64,000 bases of DNA. Origin: Paraescarpia echinospica. Its lineage: Eukaryota > Annelida > Polychaeta > Sabellida > Siboglinidae. A program made the translations under genes and the position numbers. The stretch is taken from contig CM034537.1 in assembly GCA_020002185.1 (NCBI GenBank), positions 66,888,807 to 66,952,806 on the forward strand. Reading direction: 5' to 3'. Positions 1-16,196 of this stretch are shown here, piece by piece; within the stretch, counting starts at the first letter, position 1, and each line of letters begins with the position of its first letter. A model generated the notes under the pieces. That model was not told the origin of the DNA. It saw only the letters and a list, made by a program, of their open reading frames with translations, and did no database searches.

Positions 1-1779
1 ATTTGTAATCAACCCCGTCTTCCTGTCACCTGATATTTCTTCTACCTCCCATAAACACTATACATTCGACACTCTCTGTCCAGGTTCCAGCGGTGACCTC
101 TCCTCCAGCGGTGACCTCTCCTCCAGCCTTCAGATCTCTGCACTCACACCGTCTGCCCCCGGTGCTTTCCCTGACGTCATGGTCTTAATTGCTTCCCTTA
201 CTTCTTCAGCAGAAGGTGGGTCTGTGTTGACCTGCAGGCCTCTTCGTTTTCTGGAATGTCTGCTTGATTTCTTGGTACTTCTTTGTTGAGGATGATCTCG
301 AAGTGTGTTTTCCATCTTTGGATCTGTTCCGCTACACCAATGACATCATTTCCATTCACTTCTTTCACTGGTATGTCATTATTTGTTAAAACCTCCGGTC
401 AGCGTCTTGGTTATCTTGTACAGTGCGGCCATGTTCTGTGTCTGTCCCGATGTTTCTGCTTCGTCCGCCAGATTTTCAATGAAGGCTCTCTTGTCTGTTT
501 TCTACTACCTTTTCACCTCTTTGACTAGTTCTGACTATCTAGTCTGTAGCTGTTCCTTCAGTCGTTTGTATTTTGCATCATTTAGCTTCTTTTTTGTTGC
601 TTTAGTTTCATCGATTATTGTCCATGTTTCTGGTTTGATCCATTCCTCTTTCCTTTTTTCTGTACCCTAAAACTTTCTTGCTTGTTTCTGTCAATGCCTG
701 ACTGAAACTGTCGATGCTTCTTGTTTCTCTTAGAGTATGCGAAAACGGTTTTGCAAGTCCAGCTGGAAAGCTTTCCCTGTATTATTTTAACTTTCCTGTG
801 TCAAATCACCGCTGTCTCTCTTCTCCTCTCCTTGCCTTCCTGAGCTTCAATGACAGCGTTGCCACAACCGGCACATGATCGCTCCCCACATCAGCTCCGC
901 GTCTGGCTCTGACGTCCTGAAGTGATCGTCTCCACTTCTGATTAATTACCACATGGTCCATCTGGCTGACAGTGTTGTTATCTGGAGACCTCCAAATGGT
1001 CTTGTGAATGGTTCTGTGCTTGAATAGAGTTCCACCTATGACTAGGTTATTTTCTACACTAGATCCGAGAGTCTCTCGCCGTTGTTATTCGTGCGTCCTA
1101 AGCCCTGGGTGCCCATGGCCCTTTCTCTTCCGGTGTTTTCCTCTCCAATGTTTACGTTGAGGTCTCCCACCACCATGAATACATCATGCCGGGATGTTGT
1201 CCTGATTTCCTCCTCCAACTGTTTGTAGAACTCATCCTTGATTTCATCCTCAGCGTCCTCTCTTGGTGCATAGCATGTGATCATTGTCAGCTTTGCAAAC
1301 ATGGAGTTAAATCGTGCCTTGAGCAGTCTGTCGTTGATTGGCTTTCACTCCGGCAGAGTTTTCCACCTTTCTCGTTACAATTATGGCTACCCCTCCTGTG
1401 TGTTGGCTATATGTTCGGCCTGAATAAAATATGGTGTGCACTGAGGACAGAGTCCTCTTTCCTGAGTATATCCATCGTGCCTCGCTCACACATAAAAGTA
1501 CAACATCGTAATTTTCCAATCTTTCGCAGTACTTGCTGGAGCTTTCCTGCTTGATACAACGTTCTCACATTCCAGGAGCCCACTCGTATCTTGGTTTTCG
1601 GCTTGAGGAGCTCCACTCTCTGGGTTCAGCTTCCTGGGTACCTTTACTCCTTGCACCATTGACGTGTTGTTCTTCGGTATTGATTTCTGTAGGATGCTTT
1701 TTTACGTGGTGACGGTGCTAGCTAACCTCACGCACAACCCTCCTCCTTTCTCATCCGGGCTTGGGACCGACTATAGCGG
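1..1779 (-). mobile_element. Non-LTR retrotransposon (LINE), 5' part, decayed
   Basis: Read on the reverse strand, this is the 5' half of an APE-type LINE. The endonuclease starts at about 1616 (motif WNVRTLYQAGK), continues in another frame at 1519-1307 (SEARWIYSGK, GGVAII), then at 1302-1054 (ITCYAPRED, GDLNVNIGEE). The start of the reverse-transcriptase domain is visible at 315-130 (TSGKAPGADGVSAE). At least two frameshifts separate these blocks, so it cannot encode a working ORF2. The sequence upstream of the endonuclease up to the AT microsatellite near 1780 looks like a GC-rich LINE 5'UTR. The element resembles the RTE-like group from which craniofacial-development-protein-2-like sequences derive, but I would not fix the clade without alignment. 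It runs off the left edge and sits in an intron of the SUMF2-like gene. Confidence 0.8.
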
Positions 1780-1782
1780 AGC

Positions 1783-1826
<44 letters not shown>

Positions 1827-1840
1827 TTATTTATTTATTG
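1779..1840. repeat. AT microsatellite
   Basis: An alternating TA tract with one interruption, followed by TTTA repeats, lies between the LINE 5' end and the first visible SUMF2 exon. Confidence 0.9.
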
Positions 1841-1916
1841 AGGCGACTTATCGCCTGAGGAACGAAACTGTTTCAGCTACAGTTTGAACACATGTTGTAA
1901 CATATTGCTTTAACAG

Positions 1917-6645
<4,729 letters not shown>

Positions 6646-6696
6646 CGAAGTCGGTAGTATCAGGTGTGAGCGCCTGCATACTTCTAGAGCAAAGGA

Positions 6697-6702
6697 AATA
6701 AA
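6697..6702 (+). terminator. Probable SUMF2 polyadenylation signal
   Basis: AATAAA lies 52 bases after the SUMF2 stop codon, a normal distance for a short 3'UTR. Confidence 0.6.
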
Positions 6703-6759
6703 AGTGACAAATCACCCATGCAGATGCAGTGTTCCTTCTTGTTCGTCTTTTTGTATGTC

Positions 6760-7165
6760 ATGTTCAACTTCTTCTTCTTTCTCCTCGTCCTCTTCTACTT
6801 TCTTCTTAATCTTCTTCTTTCTCCTCGTCCTCCTCTACTTTCTTTTTCTTCATATTCTTCTTTCTCCTCGTCCTCCTCTAGTTTCTTCTTCTTCATTTTC
6901 TTCTTTCTCCTTTCCTCCTCTACTTTCTTCTTCCTCATCATTTTCTTCGTTTCCCTCGTCCTCCTCTATTCTCTTCTTCATCTTCTTCGTTTCCCTCGTC
7001 CCCCTCTACTTTCTTCTTCTTCATCTTCTTCGTTTTCCTCGTCCTCCTCTATTTTCTTCTTCTTCTTCATATTATTCTTTCTCCTCGTCCTCCTCTACTT
7101 TCTTCTTCTTCTTATTTTTCTTCTTATCTTTCTTCTTTCTCGTCCTCCTCCACTTTCTCATCTTC
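6760..7165. repeat. Pyrimidine-rich tandem repeat (CTTCTTCTTTCTCCTCGTCC type)
   Basis: About 400 bases of almost pure C and T on the forward strand, made of diverged 30-40-bp repeats of TTCTTC, CTCCTCGTCC and CTCTACTTTC. It is not coding; the Phe, Ser and Leu frames are artefacts. Mirror-symmetric polypyrimidine tracts can form triplex DNA. Confidence 0.9.
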
Positions 7166-8359
7166 GTCCGCCATCGTCTCCTTCTTCTTCCATCTCTGCC
7201 AACTGGGTTCATTTGCGCCACACTGACACAGGTTTTGATAGGTGCCTAGTGGGTTGCCCACAGACACCGCCACTCTGTGATTTCACCACAGGTTTCTTTC
7301 CATTTCCCTGCGAGGGACTTTGACTTTCCCCCGTAGACACCGGGAAGAACAGACCAACGGCTGTTGGTATGTCTTCCGAAAGAAATTTGGCAAAATGTGG
7401 TAACCGAAATTGTCCAAGTTTTGAAATGGCGGCAGGTGGAATCGAAGCCCGGTGTTCTACGAACTAGGCCACCGCACCCTCGCCATGTTTTAATGATGCC
7501 CAGCTGTATATTTTTTTCCGATTACCCTATCAAAATTCTAAAATACAAAAACCAGTGGGTTTTTAAACGTTCCCGAGTAGGTGTGTTATAACTGCCTGAT
7601 AATGTAGCAACGTCATCTTGGTAAATGCTGCATGCGTCAGTGTAGAAAGCAAATTGGGATAGCAGTACGCCCATCTTCACACGCCTACACATGTCTCTCT
7701 ATCGTGAATATTATTATTTTCGAAACTCTATTGCAAAATTCGCGCATGAAATATGAGTCCCTACGTTGGTCGTTCTAAGAGATCAGTAGGTGTAGTCTAA
7801 TGTTGGTCCCTTATTGAATGGTGTCATATAACTGAATATGCCCCCCAAATGTGGTCGATCTACCATAGTTTCCACAACGCATGCATGTTGCTTATCTATA
7901 ATAATCAGGCACATACAGATGGTGCATAGGTACTCAACGATGTTATCTGAACAGTGACAGGCTACTGGCAACGTAAATGGACAATCTACCAGTGTCTTCT
8001 AGTATCGCTGCAGTGTGCATACGTCACCAAGCAGCATCTGCAGCAAAAGCCCATAGTGATGTAGTTTCGGTTATCCAAGCACCGCGGTGTGGCACCACCG
8101 TTTGTTACATATAGCCTGGATCTGGACAGCCTCGGTTAACTCAGACGCCGTAAGGTGGCATCACATTTGCGTCCCTAGCTTCTCCCTGAACAAACATACG
8201 ACTGTGAAAATATTCGTCGATATTCAAAGTTTACCACGGCCCCCGAATCTGGGTAGAGAGTATGATTGGCCCTCAGGCTAACTTTAAAATAAAAATGTAA
8301 ATAGAGTAAATTCAGTTAATACTATGCTTTTGAAACTAAAACAACATTTAACTTACAAA
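7166..8359. other. Intergenic, no gene seen
   Basis: No convincing coding sequence. A reverse-strand tRNA-like piece (CTTCGATTCC, about 7438-7490) may be an old SINE fragment. The rest is unremarkable AT-rich DNA. Confidence 0.5.
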
Positions 8360-10250
8360 TATTGAAAATGGACGCGTTATCTGTAACACAGCCGAACTGA
8401 ACGCGCGGGTCACCGAACACTTCAGTCGCCAGTTCAGCGACGAAGCTATAGAAGAACTGCCTGCCTTCACCGGAAGACCATCGCGACTGACAGACCCAAT
8501 CACAACAGAAGTCAAGCGAGCGATCGGGAAATTGAACAGCGGCCGAGCCAGTGGGCAAGACGGCATACCGGCCGAATTTTTCAAATGCACGGCTGGCCTG
8601 CTAGCAGTCACGATTGCCAGCATTTTCAACGATGCGCTGGAAAAACACGAACCGTTCGACCTAGGCAAAGGTGTGCTCGTATTAATACAGAAGCCGGGCA
8701 AACCAATAGGTCCACTAACGAGTGTGCGTCCGATAGTCTTACTATCAGTACTCCGAAAGACACTGTATCTCATCGTTCTATCGAGGATCGCGCCGAAAGT
8801 TGACGACTACCTGTCGCCGTCGCAATCGGGATTCCAACGCGGACGCAGCACGGCCGACGTAGTCTTCGGGTATCGTTGGCTATGTGCTAAAGCGCAGCGT
8901 CAGCACGTATCAATCGAATTCCTGGGCATCGACCTGAGTCGCGCCTTCGACACCATACGTCGCGACAAGCTGCTTGATACGCTACAAACATTCCTCGGCG
9001 AGTCGGAACTGCGGATGATTCGCTTCCTACTCGCCGCCACGCCGCCACGTCGCTCGAGCCGCGTCTCTCAACAGGCGATTGTCATTCATTCGCCACATCC
9101 ATCGGGACGCCGCAAGGCGACAGCCTCAGCCCGGTGTTACTCATTGTGTACTTCGAAGCGGCACTCCGTGACCTTCGTTCGCGCCTCCCGACACGTCCAC
9201 CAGCCGATGCCACCCTGCCGCTGGACGTCGAGTACGCTGACGACACGGACTTCGTCAGCTCTTCTCGTTCGTTCCTCGACGAGATCGAGCACATCGCGCC
9301 AGCTTGCTTGGCGGAGTGGTCGGTGACGACCAACGCGTCGAAAACAGAACGAAGAAGTATCAGCCGACACACTGACCGCATTCAGGAAGAGTGTATGACA
9401 CGCAAGCTTGGATCGCTCCTCGGTGAAGCCGAAGACGTCGCTCGCCGAAAGCATCTGGCCAACGTCGCCTTCCGCAAGCTGTGGACACTGTGGTTTAGGC
9501 GATCACAAATCTCTCTCTCTACAGCTGCGGCTACGGCTATACGCATCCTTCGTTGTGCCCGTGCTGACGTACAACATGGGTACATGAAGACTCACGAAAT
9601 CAGAACTAGATCATCTGGATGCGTACCACCGTCGTCATCTACGCCAGATCATCGGCATATGTTGGCCACATCGCATTTCCAACGAGGCACTGTACCACCG
9701 TTGCCGATGCCGTCCCATCAGCGAAGCTGTCATAACTGCAAGATGGAGTCTATTCGGGCACGTGCTCCGTATGCCACCCGTTGCATCCGCTCAGCAAGCG
9801 ATCGACAACTATTTCGCCGTGGACACAGCGTTGAGCGCGGACCTGCGACGCATAGGGCGTACGCTACGTTGCCGATGTCGACGCTCTGCGCGCACTCGAC
9901 CGTGAACAGTGGCGGCAATTGGTGCTGGCCATTTCAAAATAAGAAAGCATCATGTGAATCTATGGAATTGACCTTTTTAAATTATTTATTTACATTTTTA
10001 TTACTTTTTAGTGCAATTTCTACTGACTTTTTAACGATTATTTTATATATATATATATATATTTTATCATATGGACATTTTAATTATACATGTATCTATT
10101 CATTTAAATATTTTTATTTATTTATATATATATTTATTCCACTTCTACAAAGGAACTGTGATGGTACATTTCGTGCGGAATGGCACAAGCGAAACAGACG
10201 CGAACTACATCACGTCTGCCACGCGAAAGTGCACATAATAATAATAAAAT
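8360..10250 (+). mobile_element. Non-LTR retrotransposon, reverse-transcriptase part, frameshifted
   Basis: A 5'-truncated LINE. From about 8380 one frame gives LNSGRASGQDGIPAEFF, VLIQKPGKP, the SQSGFQRGRSTADVV motif and GIDLSRAFDTI. After a frameshift near 9050-9120 the next frame gives GDSLSPVLL and VEYADDTDFV, the catalytic box with two Asp. Further frameshifts lead to RKLWTLWFRR and, in other frames, RHLRQIIGICWPHRISNEAL and RWSLFGHVLRMPP, the usual C-terminal region of such proteins. The 3' end is AT-rich and closes with ATA repeats (10233-10247). The GC-rich coding part contrasts with its flanks. It is a pseudogene of a mobile element and there is no endonuclease domain. Confidence 0.85.
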
Positions 10251-10278
10251 GTTGAAAAATATCACACACAAAAAAACC

Positions 10279-10589
10279 TATACCTACCAACTTTTTTTAA
10301 TTCCGGGAGATTCATTAGTGGTTCAGCACTCTTCCTGGGTAGCGCTGTCACGGATATTGACATCGGGAGACGAGGGGTGCTGTTGGAGACTTTTCGCTGG
10401 AACTTCAGCGGTTCAGCACGTTTCAGCACGTCTCCCGTGGTATCGCGCTGTCTTGGGTGATGACATCGGAAGACTGGGGGAGGGTGCTGTTGGAGATTTT
10501 AAGCGAAAGATCGGGAGATTTGCCTGTATTCCGGAAGACCGAGAGATACACCCAAAATCAAGGAGACTCCGGGAGAGTTAGCAGGTATA
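10279..10589. mobile_element. MITE with TATACCTRCCAACT-type ends (degenerate)
   Basis: The ends are inverted repeats: TATACCTACCAACT on the left and AGTTAGCAGGTATA on the right. The interior contains GGGTGATGACATCGGAAGAC and GGTGCTGTTGGAGATTTT, which match the reverse complement of the element at 41980-42199. No coding capacity. A further degraded copy of the interior may lie at 11225-11405. Confidence 0.65.
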
Positions 10590-12954
10590 TAAATCGAAAT
10601 TTAAATTATGTACTTTTACATGTTGTGCCATATCACCCCCTAAGTCACTAGGTGTCATCGCATGGTGGACCCTTTAAATTTTTGGTCATAGATTTCGTAT
10701 CGGCGTTGTCGTGCTTGCAAGTAAACAGAAACAACAAGAGAGAGAGTGTGTGTGTGTGTGTGTGTGTGTGCGTGTGTGCACGTGCGCGCGTGCGTGCGGG
10801 CGTGTGTGTGGTTAATTATGGCGTTGGACTTGCGTAGTAATAACGTTTTGGTTTCGGGTTTAAATTCACAGAAGTAAATGTTATATAACAGTGCCGGAGA
10901 ACAGCACAATTCCAAAGACACAAGCACGTCATTGGAAGCCACAACTTGAAGTAGAGTGGAATCTTACTATTAAGGTCATCATCGGAACTGGCTGAAAGTG
11001 ACGTGTATAGCGAGGTGAGCCTATTAGTGCGACTTTACTGTGATGGAAATAAGTGGGGACTGTCATAAGATGACCTTGACTGTACGGGTGTTACCGAGGT
11101 GACCAAAAAGCGAGGTTTTTCTTAACATTTAGTTTGCACAGTTTCGTCACCAATAGCTACCTCACTCATTTAGCCCCATCGACTGCTTGGCTCCACTGCA
11201 TACATATAGCTCTAGACCGGGTGGGCTGATCAGGAGCTTCAAGCAAGACTCTGCTGTCGGATCTTGACGGGGAGGGGTGCTGTTGAAGATTTCTCACCGG
11301 AGGATCAGCACCAATCCGTCGTCGCCACTCCGCCGTCGCGTTGACGGATCATTACTTCGGGTCTGAAGACGGAGGGGGGGGGAGTTGTTGAACATTTTCG
11401 CCGCGACGTTCTTAATTTCCGATGGTCTAGGGAGCACGTAACGGGGGCACATTCAATAAGTCTAGGGGGCACGCCACTCTAGCGCAAGCATAACACCGCC
11501 AAATTCCAAAGATCAGGGGGGGCACATGGTCCCACCAGTCCCCATGCATCCGTCTCTGTATGTTTACAATCAACGCTTGTTAACGGTTTTTCGCGTAAAA
11601 TTTGTATTTGTCATTTAAAACTGTCTTCGTCAGCCTTTTAATTGTTACGTTATTATTAAGTAGTACCTATAATGAAAACGTGCGCGTTGCAATTTTTAAA
11701 CGGTCTCTATAAAAACTATTATGTCTATGGACCTATGGCTATGCCAAGCCATTACATAGGTCCTACCGTGGTAGACAAACGTTCAATGAAGTATCAACTT
11801 ATCACGTTGATAGTAGCAATGGTCGTTCCATTTTTCCTGAAGATTTTATTTTTATTTGCTGACGATTGAACAGTGCCATTACATTCTGGGTTAGTCTAAA
11901 AGATGCCCAGTGATCTCCATGCACAGATCGACGTCGGTGGAAATGGCGAATGGCGACAGTTACGTCACTTCCGTGGTGATGAATTAGCTCCCTACGCATG
12001 CGCGTAAAGTACGTAGCGGTCTGTATATGTGTGCGCATACGTCCGTGTGTGCGTGTGTATGATATCATAGGCGCCGGAAGCGGAGGGGGTGGGGTAGGGG
12101 GCTTTGGGACTCTGTGCAGGTTGCAGCTGGAGATTGTTGGTCAGTCTCAATAAGAGTGCAGTCGGAGGTTTTTGGTGAGCACAAAAAATTGCGAAAAATG
12201 TTCATAAGCACCCAGTGGTTCTGAAGCTCCTGCCCAGCCTACCAATTAATTAATTTCGTATGTTTGTGTGTGCGCGTGTGTGTGTGCGCGCGTGCATTGT
12301 CCTTGCTATGAGTAGGTGTCTACAAGATACTCGTTGGAGGCGTCTTGTATAGCGTATACGTGCAGTTTTAAATGACTCTTGTGAAATCATATTAATGAGA
12401 GTACCGGATAGGTTTGTTTACACAAGCGCTCCGTTGGCAATAACTGTGATGTTACATGAGAGTTATCTTCAGGTGTGTACATGTATTTGGGGGCATATTT
12501 GCCATGTGCCAGGCCTTCCTTTGGACTTTGTTTCTTTTATTCTTCCTATATAAAATGTTGCACCACTAAATCTTAGCGTTGACAACTAATGGTTCTTTAA
12601 ACCAGCCAATAAACTGCCAAAGTTCTTTGGAAAAATAAATAGAACATATGAATAATAATTAAGCAAATTAAAATTGAGTAGTTAATTTCATTATGTGTGC
12701 GTGTGTACGTGCGTGCGTGCGTGCGTGTGGTGTGCGTGTGTGTCTTAATGTCGATTTGGCGACTTTCTTATATCGTTTTCATTTTTTAATATAATACAGT
12801 AGACATATTGAAGATTTGAAAACAAAATACGGGACACCTTAATATGGTATATATATATATGTATATATATATAGAGAGAGAGATGGGGGAGAGAGAGAGA
12901 GGGTGAGAGAGAGAGAGGGGGAGAGAGATAGTTAGACAGACAGAGACATAGCAC
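10590..12954. other. Intergenic, microsatellites only
   Basis: GT and GTGC repeats occur at about 10740-10810, GTGC repeats at 12700-12740, and TA followed by GA-rich repeats at 12848-12935. No gene is supported. Confidence 0.6.
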
Positions 12955-13138
12955 TAATCCAGACTCTAGACTGCCGAAGGCTGTACCGATACGTGATCAT
13001 GTTTTATGTTATATAGGGCCCACGCGTACCAAAACTCATCCATTTTGGGGCTGACACTATATATTAAGAAATTTAAGCCCACTGTTCCATATGCTTGTGT
13101 ACTTCGTAGTACGCGTGTACGTGGCATGTTTATTATGT
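12955..13138 (+). repeat. Dispersed repeat shared with 36.6 kb
   Basis: Direct-orientation match to 36614-36827, including GACTGCCGAAGGCTGTACCG and TTCGTAGTACGCGTGTACGT. The copy at 36.6 kb carries an extra ~30 bases. No coding capacity; probably a non-autonomous element. Confidence 0.7.
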
Positions 13139-13371
13139 ATGTATGTATGTATGCTTGTATGTATGTATGTAAGAATATTATTTATATTATATATAATATA
13201 TATGTAAATAAATATATGTAAGTAATATATTAACATACATACATACAAACAAACAAACAAACATACATACAAGAATTCAAATTACCTTGATAAAGACTAT
13301 TCAGTCGAAACCGGTCGATAAATTGAGAGAGAAATTGAACTTGGAATTCATAGTATGGCTTATAATCGCCA

Positions 13372-13948
13372 CTACAAGGGCACTCGGAATAAGGAAGACG
13401 GCCAGGCTGGTAGCAATATTTACGTGGCTAAACTCCTTTTCCAGTTGCTACAGATGATCCATCATATATCGATCATGAGTAAACAAGCAGAAGGCTCTCC
13501 CGTTAAAGCCTCCTTGCATAAAACAGCTGAGTAGAACCATTTCACCAGGCCAGCTAGACCGAATTCAGATATCATCAAACGGATTCAAACCCTAAATTGA
13601 TCTTGGGCTAAACAGGTAGGAATGATTGTTCACGACCACTACCTCACCACACTAAATTCAATCCTTTCGAAATTGAGAAATACTCATGCCTCCAAGGACG
13701 AGATGTCCAGGGCCCGTCATACGGCGCTCGGTTGGGCTCGAGATAATTTCGGTCGGAAATTGCAAAATGCCACTGTTTCGGAATTCGGAACAGCTTTGAG
13801 AAACATATCTGTAAGCAGAAGGGGGTGGGAACAGAGACGGCCCTTCTCTGCAACGTCCGTTGCACAGAAATTAGCCTGTCCGTACCATGTCAGCCGTCCC
13901 GGTCCAGCCGACATCCGAGGGTCATTCGAAGACCCACTCGACGACTGA
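13372..13948 (+). pseudogene. Possible ORF1 N-terminal part of the Penelope-like element
   Basis: An interrupted frame: KLLFQLLQMIHHISIMS near 13430-13480, in-frame stops, then an open stretch 13622-13948 with DHYLTTLNSILSKL and ALGWARDNFGRKLQNATVS. I cannot name a domain. Its position directly upstream of the NADAR-like part suggests it is the N-terminus of the element's first protein. Short helical stretches dominate. Confidence 0.45.
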
Positions 13949-14235
13949 CGCCCTGCTTAGACAACATTCGGCACAAGGTACAGTAAGCCATTCCGGCAAT
14001 CGGGCCAGGATTAATGTTCAACCCCTTGTCTTTACTAATTCAAATGGTAGGAACGTTCGAGCCCAAAATGTCAAGGGGGTTGGTATCCCACCACCACCCT
14101 CAGTTAGGTCTTGACTTCCAAAATCGGGTAGGGTCGCCGCGTTTGAACACAGTAATCTAACCAATAGGGTTGGTTATGCCAAGGCAGGACCACCCAAAGT
14201 GATATTTCAGAAACATCGGGCGGCCCCCATAATAA

Positions 14236-14877
14236 ACAAAGAAATTTTTTCTATCCACCGAAGACACGATAGGGGTCATAAGACGATGGGACGACCCTGC
14301 TAGCAATGCTTTCGCTTGTCAAGTCTGCTTTCAGGATGCCTTCAACAACGCTTGCTTTCCGTCCGGGACCCACGCTCTGATGTTTGCCAAGGCTGTATAT
14401 TACGACATGCCAGCAGCCGCTGACGCCATTTTCGCTGCTCACACAACGAAGGAGGTAAACAAGATAGCAAGGATTTTCCCGGCCAACGACAACAAGTGGA
14501 ATCATCGAGCTGAGGATCTTCAGTGGGAGATCTTCCAGTGGAAATTCGACCACGCCCCGTCCTTCGCGAGAAGACTCGACACATCGGAAGGAATGAACTT
14601 CATAAGCCATACGTCTGACAACTATTGGGGCACCGGATACGGAAAGAACATGTACGGGAAACTACTGATGCAATTCCGTGACTGTGACCAGGCCGAAGGA
14701 AGGATGGGCAAGCTTTCGCGGAAAAACTCAACCCCCCAATCGACACAACCGTGGACGAGAGATAGCATTGACGAGAACAATACAGCTACCGACGGTGAGC
14801 ACTCAGAGTGCGAAACAGAGACAACACCTTTGCCAAGCAGTTCTACGCCCACGACAACAAAACCACCACGCAAATAG
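14236..14877 (+). CDS. NADAR-like (YbiA/RibX-type) domain within the Penelope-like element
   Basis: The frame is open from 14236 after a stop at 14233-14235. The family signature can be followed in order: WDDPASNAFACQVCFQDAF, FPSGTHALMFAKAVYYDMP, WNHRAEDLQWEIFQWKF, then DNYWGTGYGKNMYGKLLMQF and R. These match the NADAR pattern of an N-terminal SNF-like segment, an H/E-A-x-x-x-x-K-A helix, W-x-x-x-R, K-F, and a final D-x-x-W-G-x-G plus G-x-N-x-x-G-x-x-L-M-x-x-R. NADAR proteins are N-glycosidases acting on riboflavin intermediates or on ADP-ribosylated guanine. About 30 residues of Ser/Thr-rich tail follow before the stop (PPRK). The substrate here is unknown. No frameshift is seen inside the domain, in contrast to the reverse transcriptase downstream. 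Confidence 0.7.
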   Translation, partial: TKKFFLSTEDTIGVIRRWDDPASNAFACQVCFQDAFNNACFPSGTHALMFAKAVYYDMPAAADAIFAAHTTKEVNKIARIFPANDNKWNHRAEDLQWEIFQWKFDHAPSFARRLDTSEGMNFISHTSDNYWGTGYGKNMYGKLLMQFRDCDQAEGRMGKLSRKNSTPQSTQPWTRDSIDENNTATDGEHSECETETTPLPSSSTPTTTKPPRK

Positions 14878-15426
14878 CCAAGGAAGAAGTTAGTTATCAG
14901 CTCGTCGACTACACTACCAACGGAACGAAGCAGAGGTATGGTTACAACCCCTCTCACATCGGCACACAAGCCCACTGGCTTCATTGCAAGCACCGCTCTA
15001 CTCCACTGTCGTATCCACTCCACCCATTTCATCTCTCTCCTTGTCCACGGCTAATACACAAGGGACCAAGCCTTCTCCTACTCCGACTGCAGGTCGTAAG
15101 CGGCAGACCACTTCTCTATCACCGGATTCACCGCCATTGTGTACTACTACCATCACCACTCCCCCTTTAGTAGCTGCTATCGCCACACCATCCCTGCATC
15201 AGCCTTCTAACGTTTCTGCTACGTCTTCTCCATCCCTTTCTCCCAACTCCTTCCCGCCACTACCGAGACAATCGTGTTCTCCGGAGCTTCCACCTCACTC
15301 CAAGTCTCATTCTTTCTTACCTGTCTCCAGACCACGGGTAGACCGCACCATAATTCATAGACTACCCCTTTCGTCTACTCCAGCACAACGATTTTCTACT
15401 GTGCCATCCATACATAGAAGCACAAA

Positions 15427-16194
15427 GTGCAAGAAATCCAGCTGGAAGTTATCGAAATCACAAAACGTGTCGTTATTCTGGGTGACTCGAACGTTTCTAG
15501 GATTATAGAATCGAAGGAACGAGACATCCAAGTGGACAGCTACCCTGGAGCCAAAATTAGGAATCTCGAACAGATGATGATGCGTCCCGCAGAGACAGAC
15601 GGCACACATCCAGAGATTGTGATCCTATCGGTGGGAATCAACGACAGAGCGAACAAACCAAGTGTGACGACCATCCCTAATTTGCGAAGGATGGCGGCTA
15701 TCGAAATCACAAAACGTGTCGTTATTCTGGGTGACTCGAACGTTTCTAGGATTATAGAATCGAAGGAACGAGACATCCAAGTGGACAGCTACCCTGGAGC
15801 CAAAATTAGGAATCTCGAACAGATGATGATGCGTCCCGCAGAGACAGACGGCACACATCCAGAGATTGTGATCCTATCGGTGGGAATCAACGACAGAGCG
15901 AACAAACCAAGTGTGACGACCATCCCTAATTTGCGAAGGATGGCGGCTCGAGCAGGCAAGTGTTTTCCTCACTCAATTATCGCCATACCCGAAATAAACT
16001 TTTCTGACAGATTACCTCTGGTAGAACAAGAATACATGATGAGAACCTCGGAAAGCCTACTAGACATTAAGGGCATTGTTGTAATACCTAAATTAGAGGA
16101 GTCATCGTCCAAGACAGACACATCGGACAACATTCATTGGACGCCAGAAACAGCGAACAAAATGCTAACACATTGGTTGTGCCATTTAAACTAA
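15427..16194 (+). CDS. SGNH/GDSL-type hydrolase domain with an internal perfect duplication
   Basis: An open frame of 255 codons. Block I is VVILGDSNVSRI (catalytic Ser in GDS), block III is ILSVGINDRANK (Gly and Asn of SGNH), and block V is DNIHWTPETANKML (Asp-x-x-His). Blocks I to III occur twice because 249 bases (83 codons) are tandemly duplicated in frame, so the second copy plus the C-terminal part makes one complete domain of about 160 residues. Esterase-like SGNH domains are known cargo of CR1 LINE ORF1 proteins; here one lies just upstream of a Penelope-type reverse transcriptase. Role unknown; lipid or ester hydrolysis is the family activity. The start at 15427 is only the first ATG of the open stretch. 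Confidence 0.75.
   Translation: MQEIQLEVIEITKRVVILGDSNVSRIIESKERDIQVDSYPGAKIRNLEQMMMRPAETDGTHPEIVILSVGINDRANKPSVTTIPNLRRMAAIEITKRVVILGDSNVSRIIESKERDIQVDSYPGAKIRNLEQMMMRPAETDGTHPEIVILSVGINDRANKPSVTTIPNLRRMAARAGKCFPHSIIAIPEINFSDRLPLVEQEYMMRTSESLLDIKGIVVIPKLEESSSKTDTSDNIHWTPETANKMLTHWLCHLN
15451..15948 (+). repeat. Perfect 249-bp in-frame tandem duplication
   Basis: 15451-15699 and 15700-15948 read identically by eye, starting ATCGAAATCACAAAACGTGT and ending AAGGATGGCGGCT. The copy length is a multiple of three, so the frame is kept. Confidence 0.9.
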
Positions 16195-16196
16195 GA

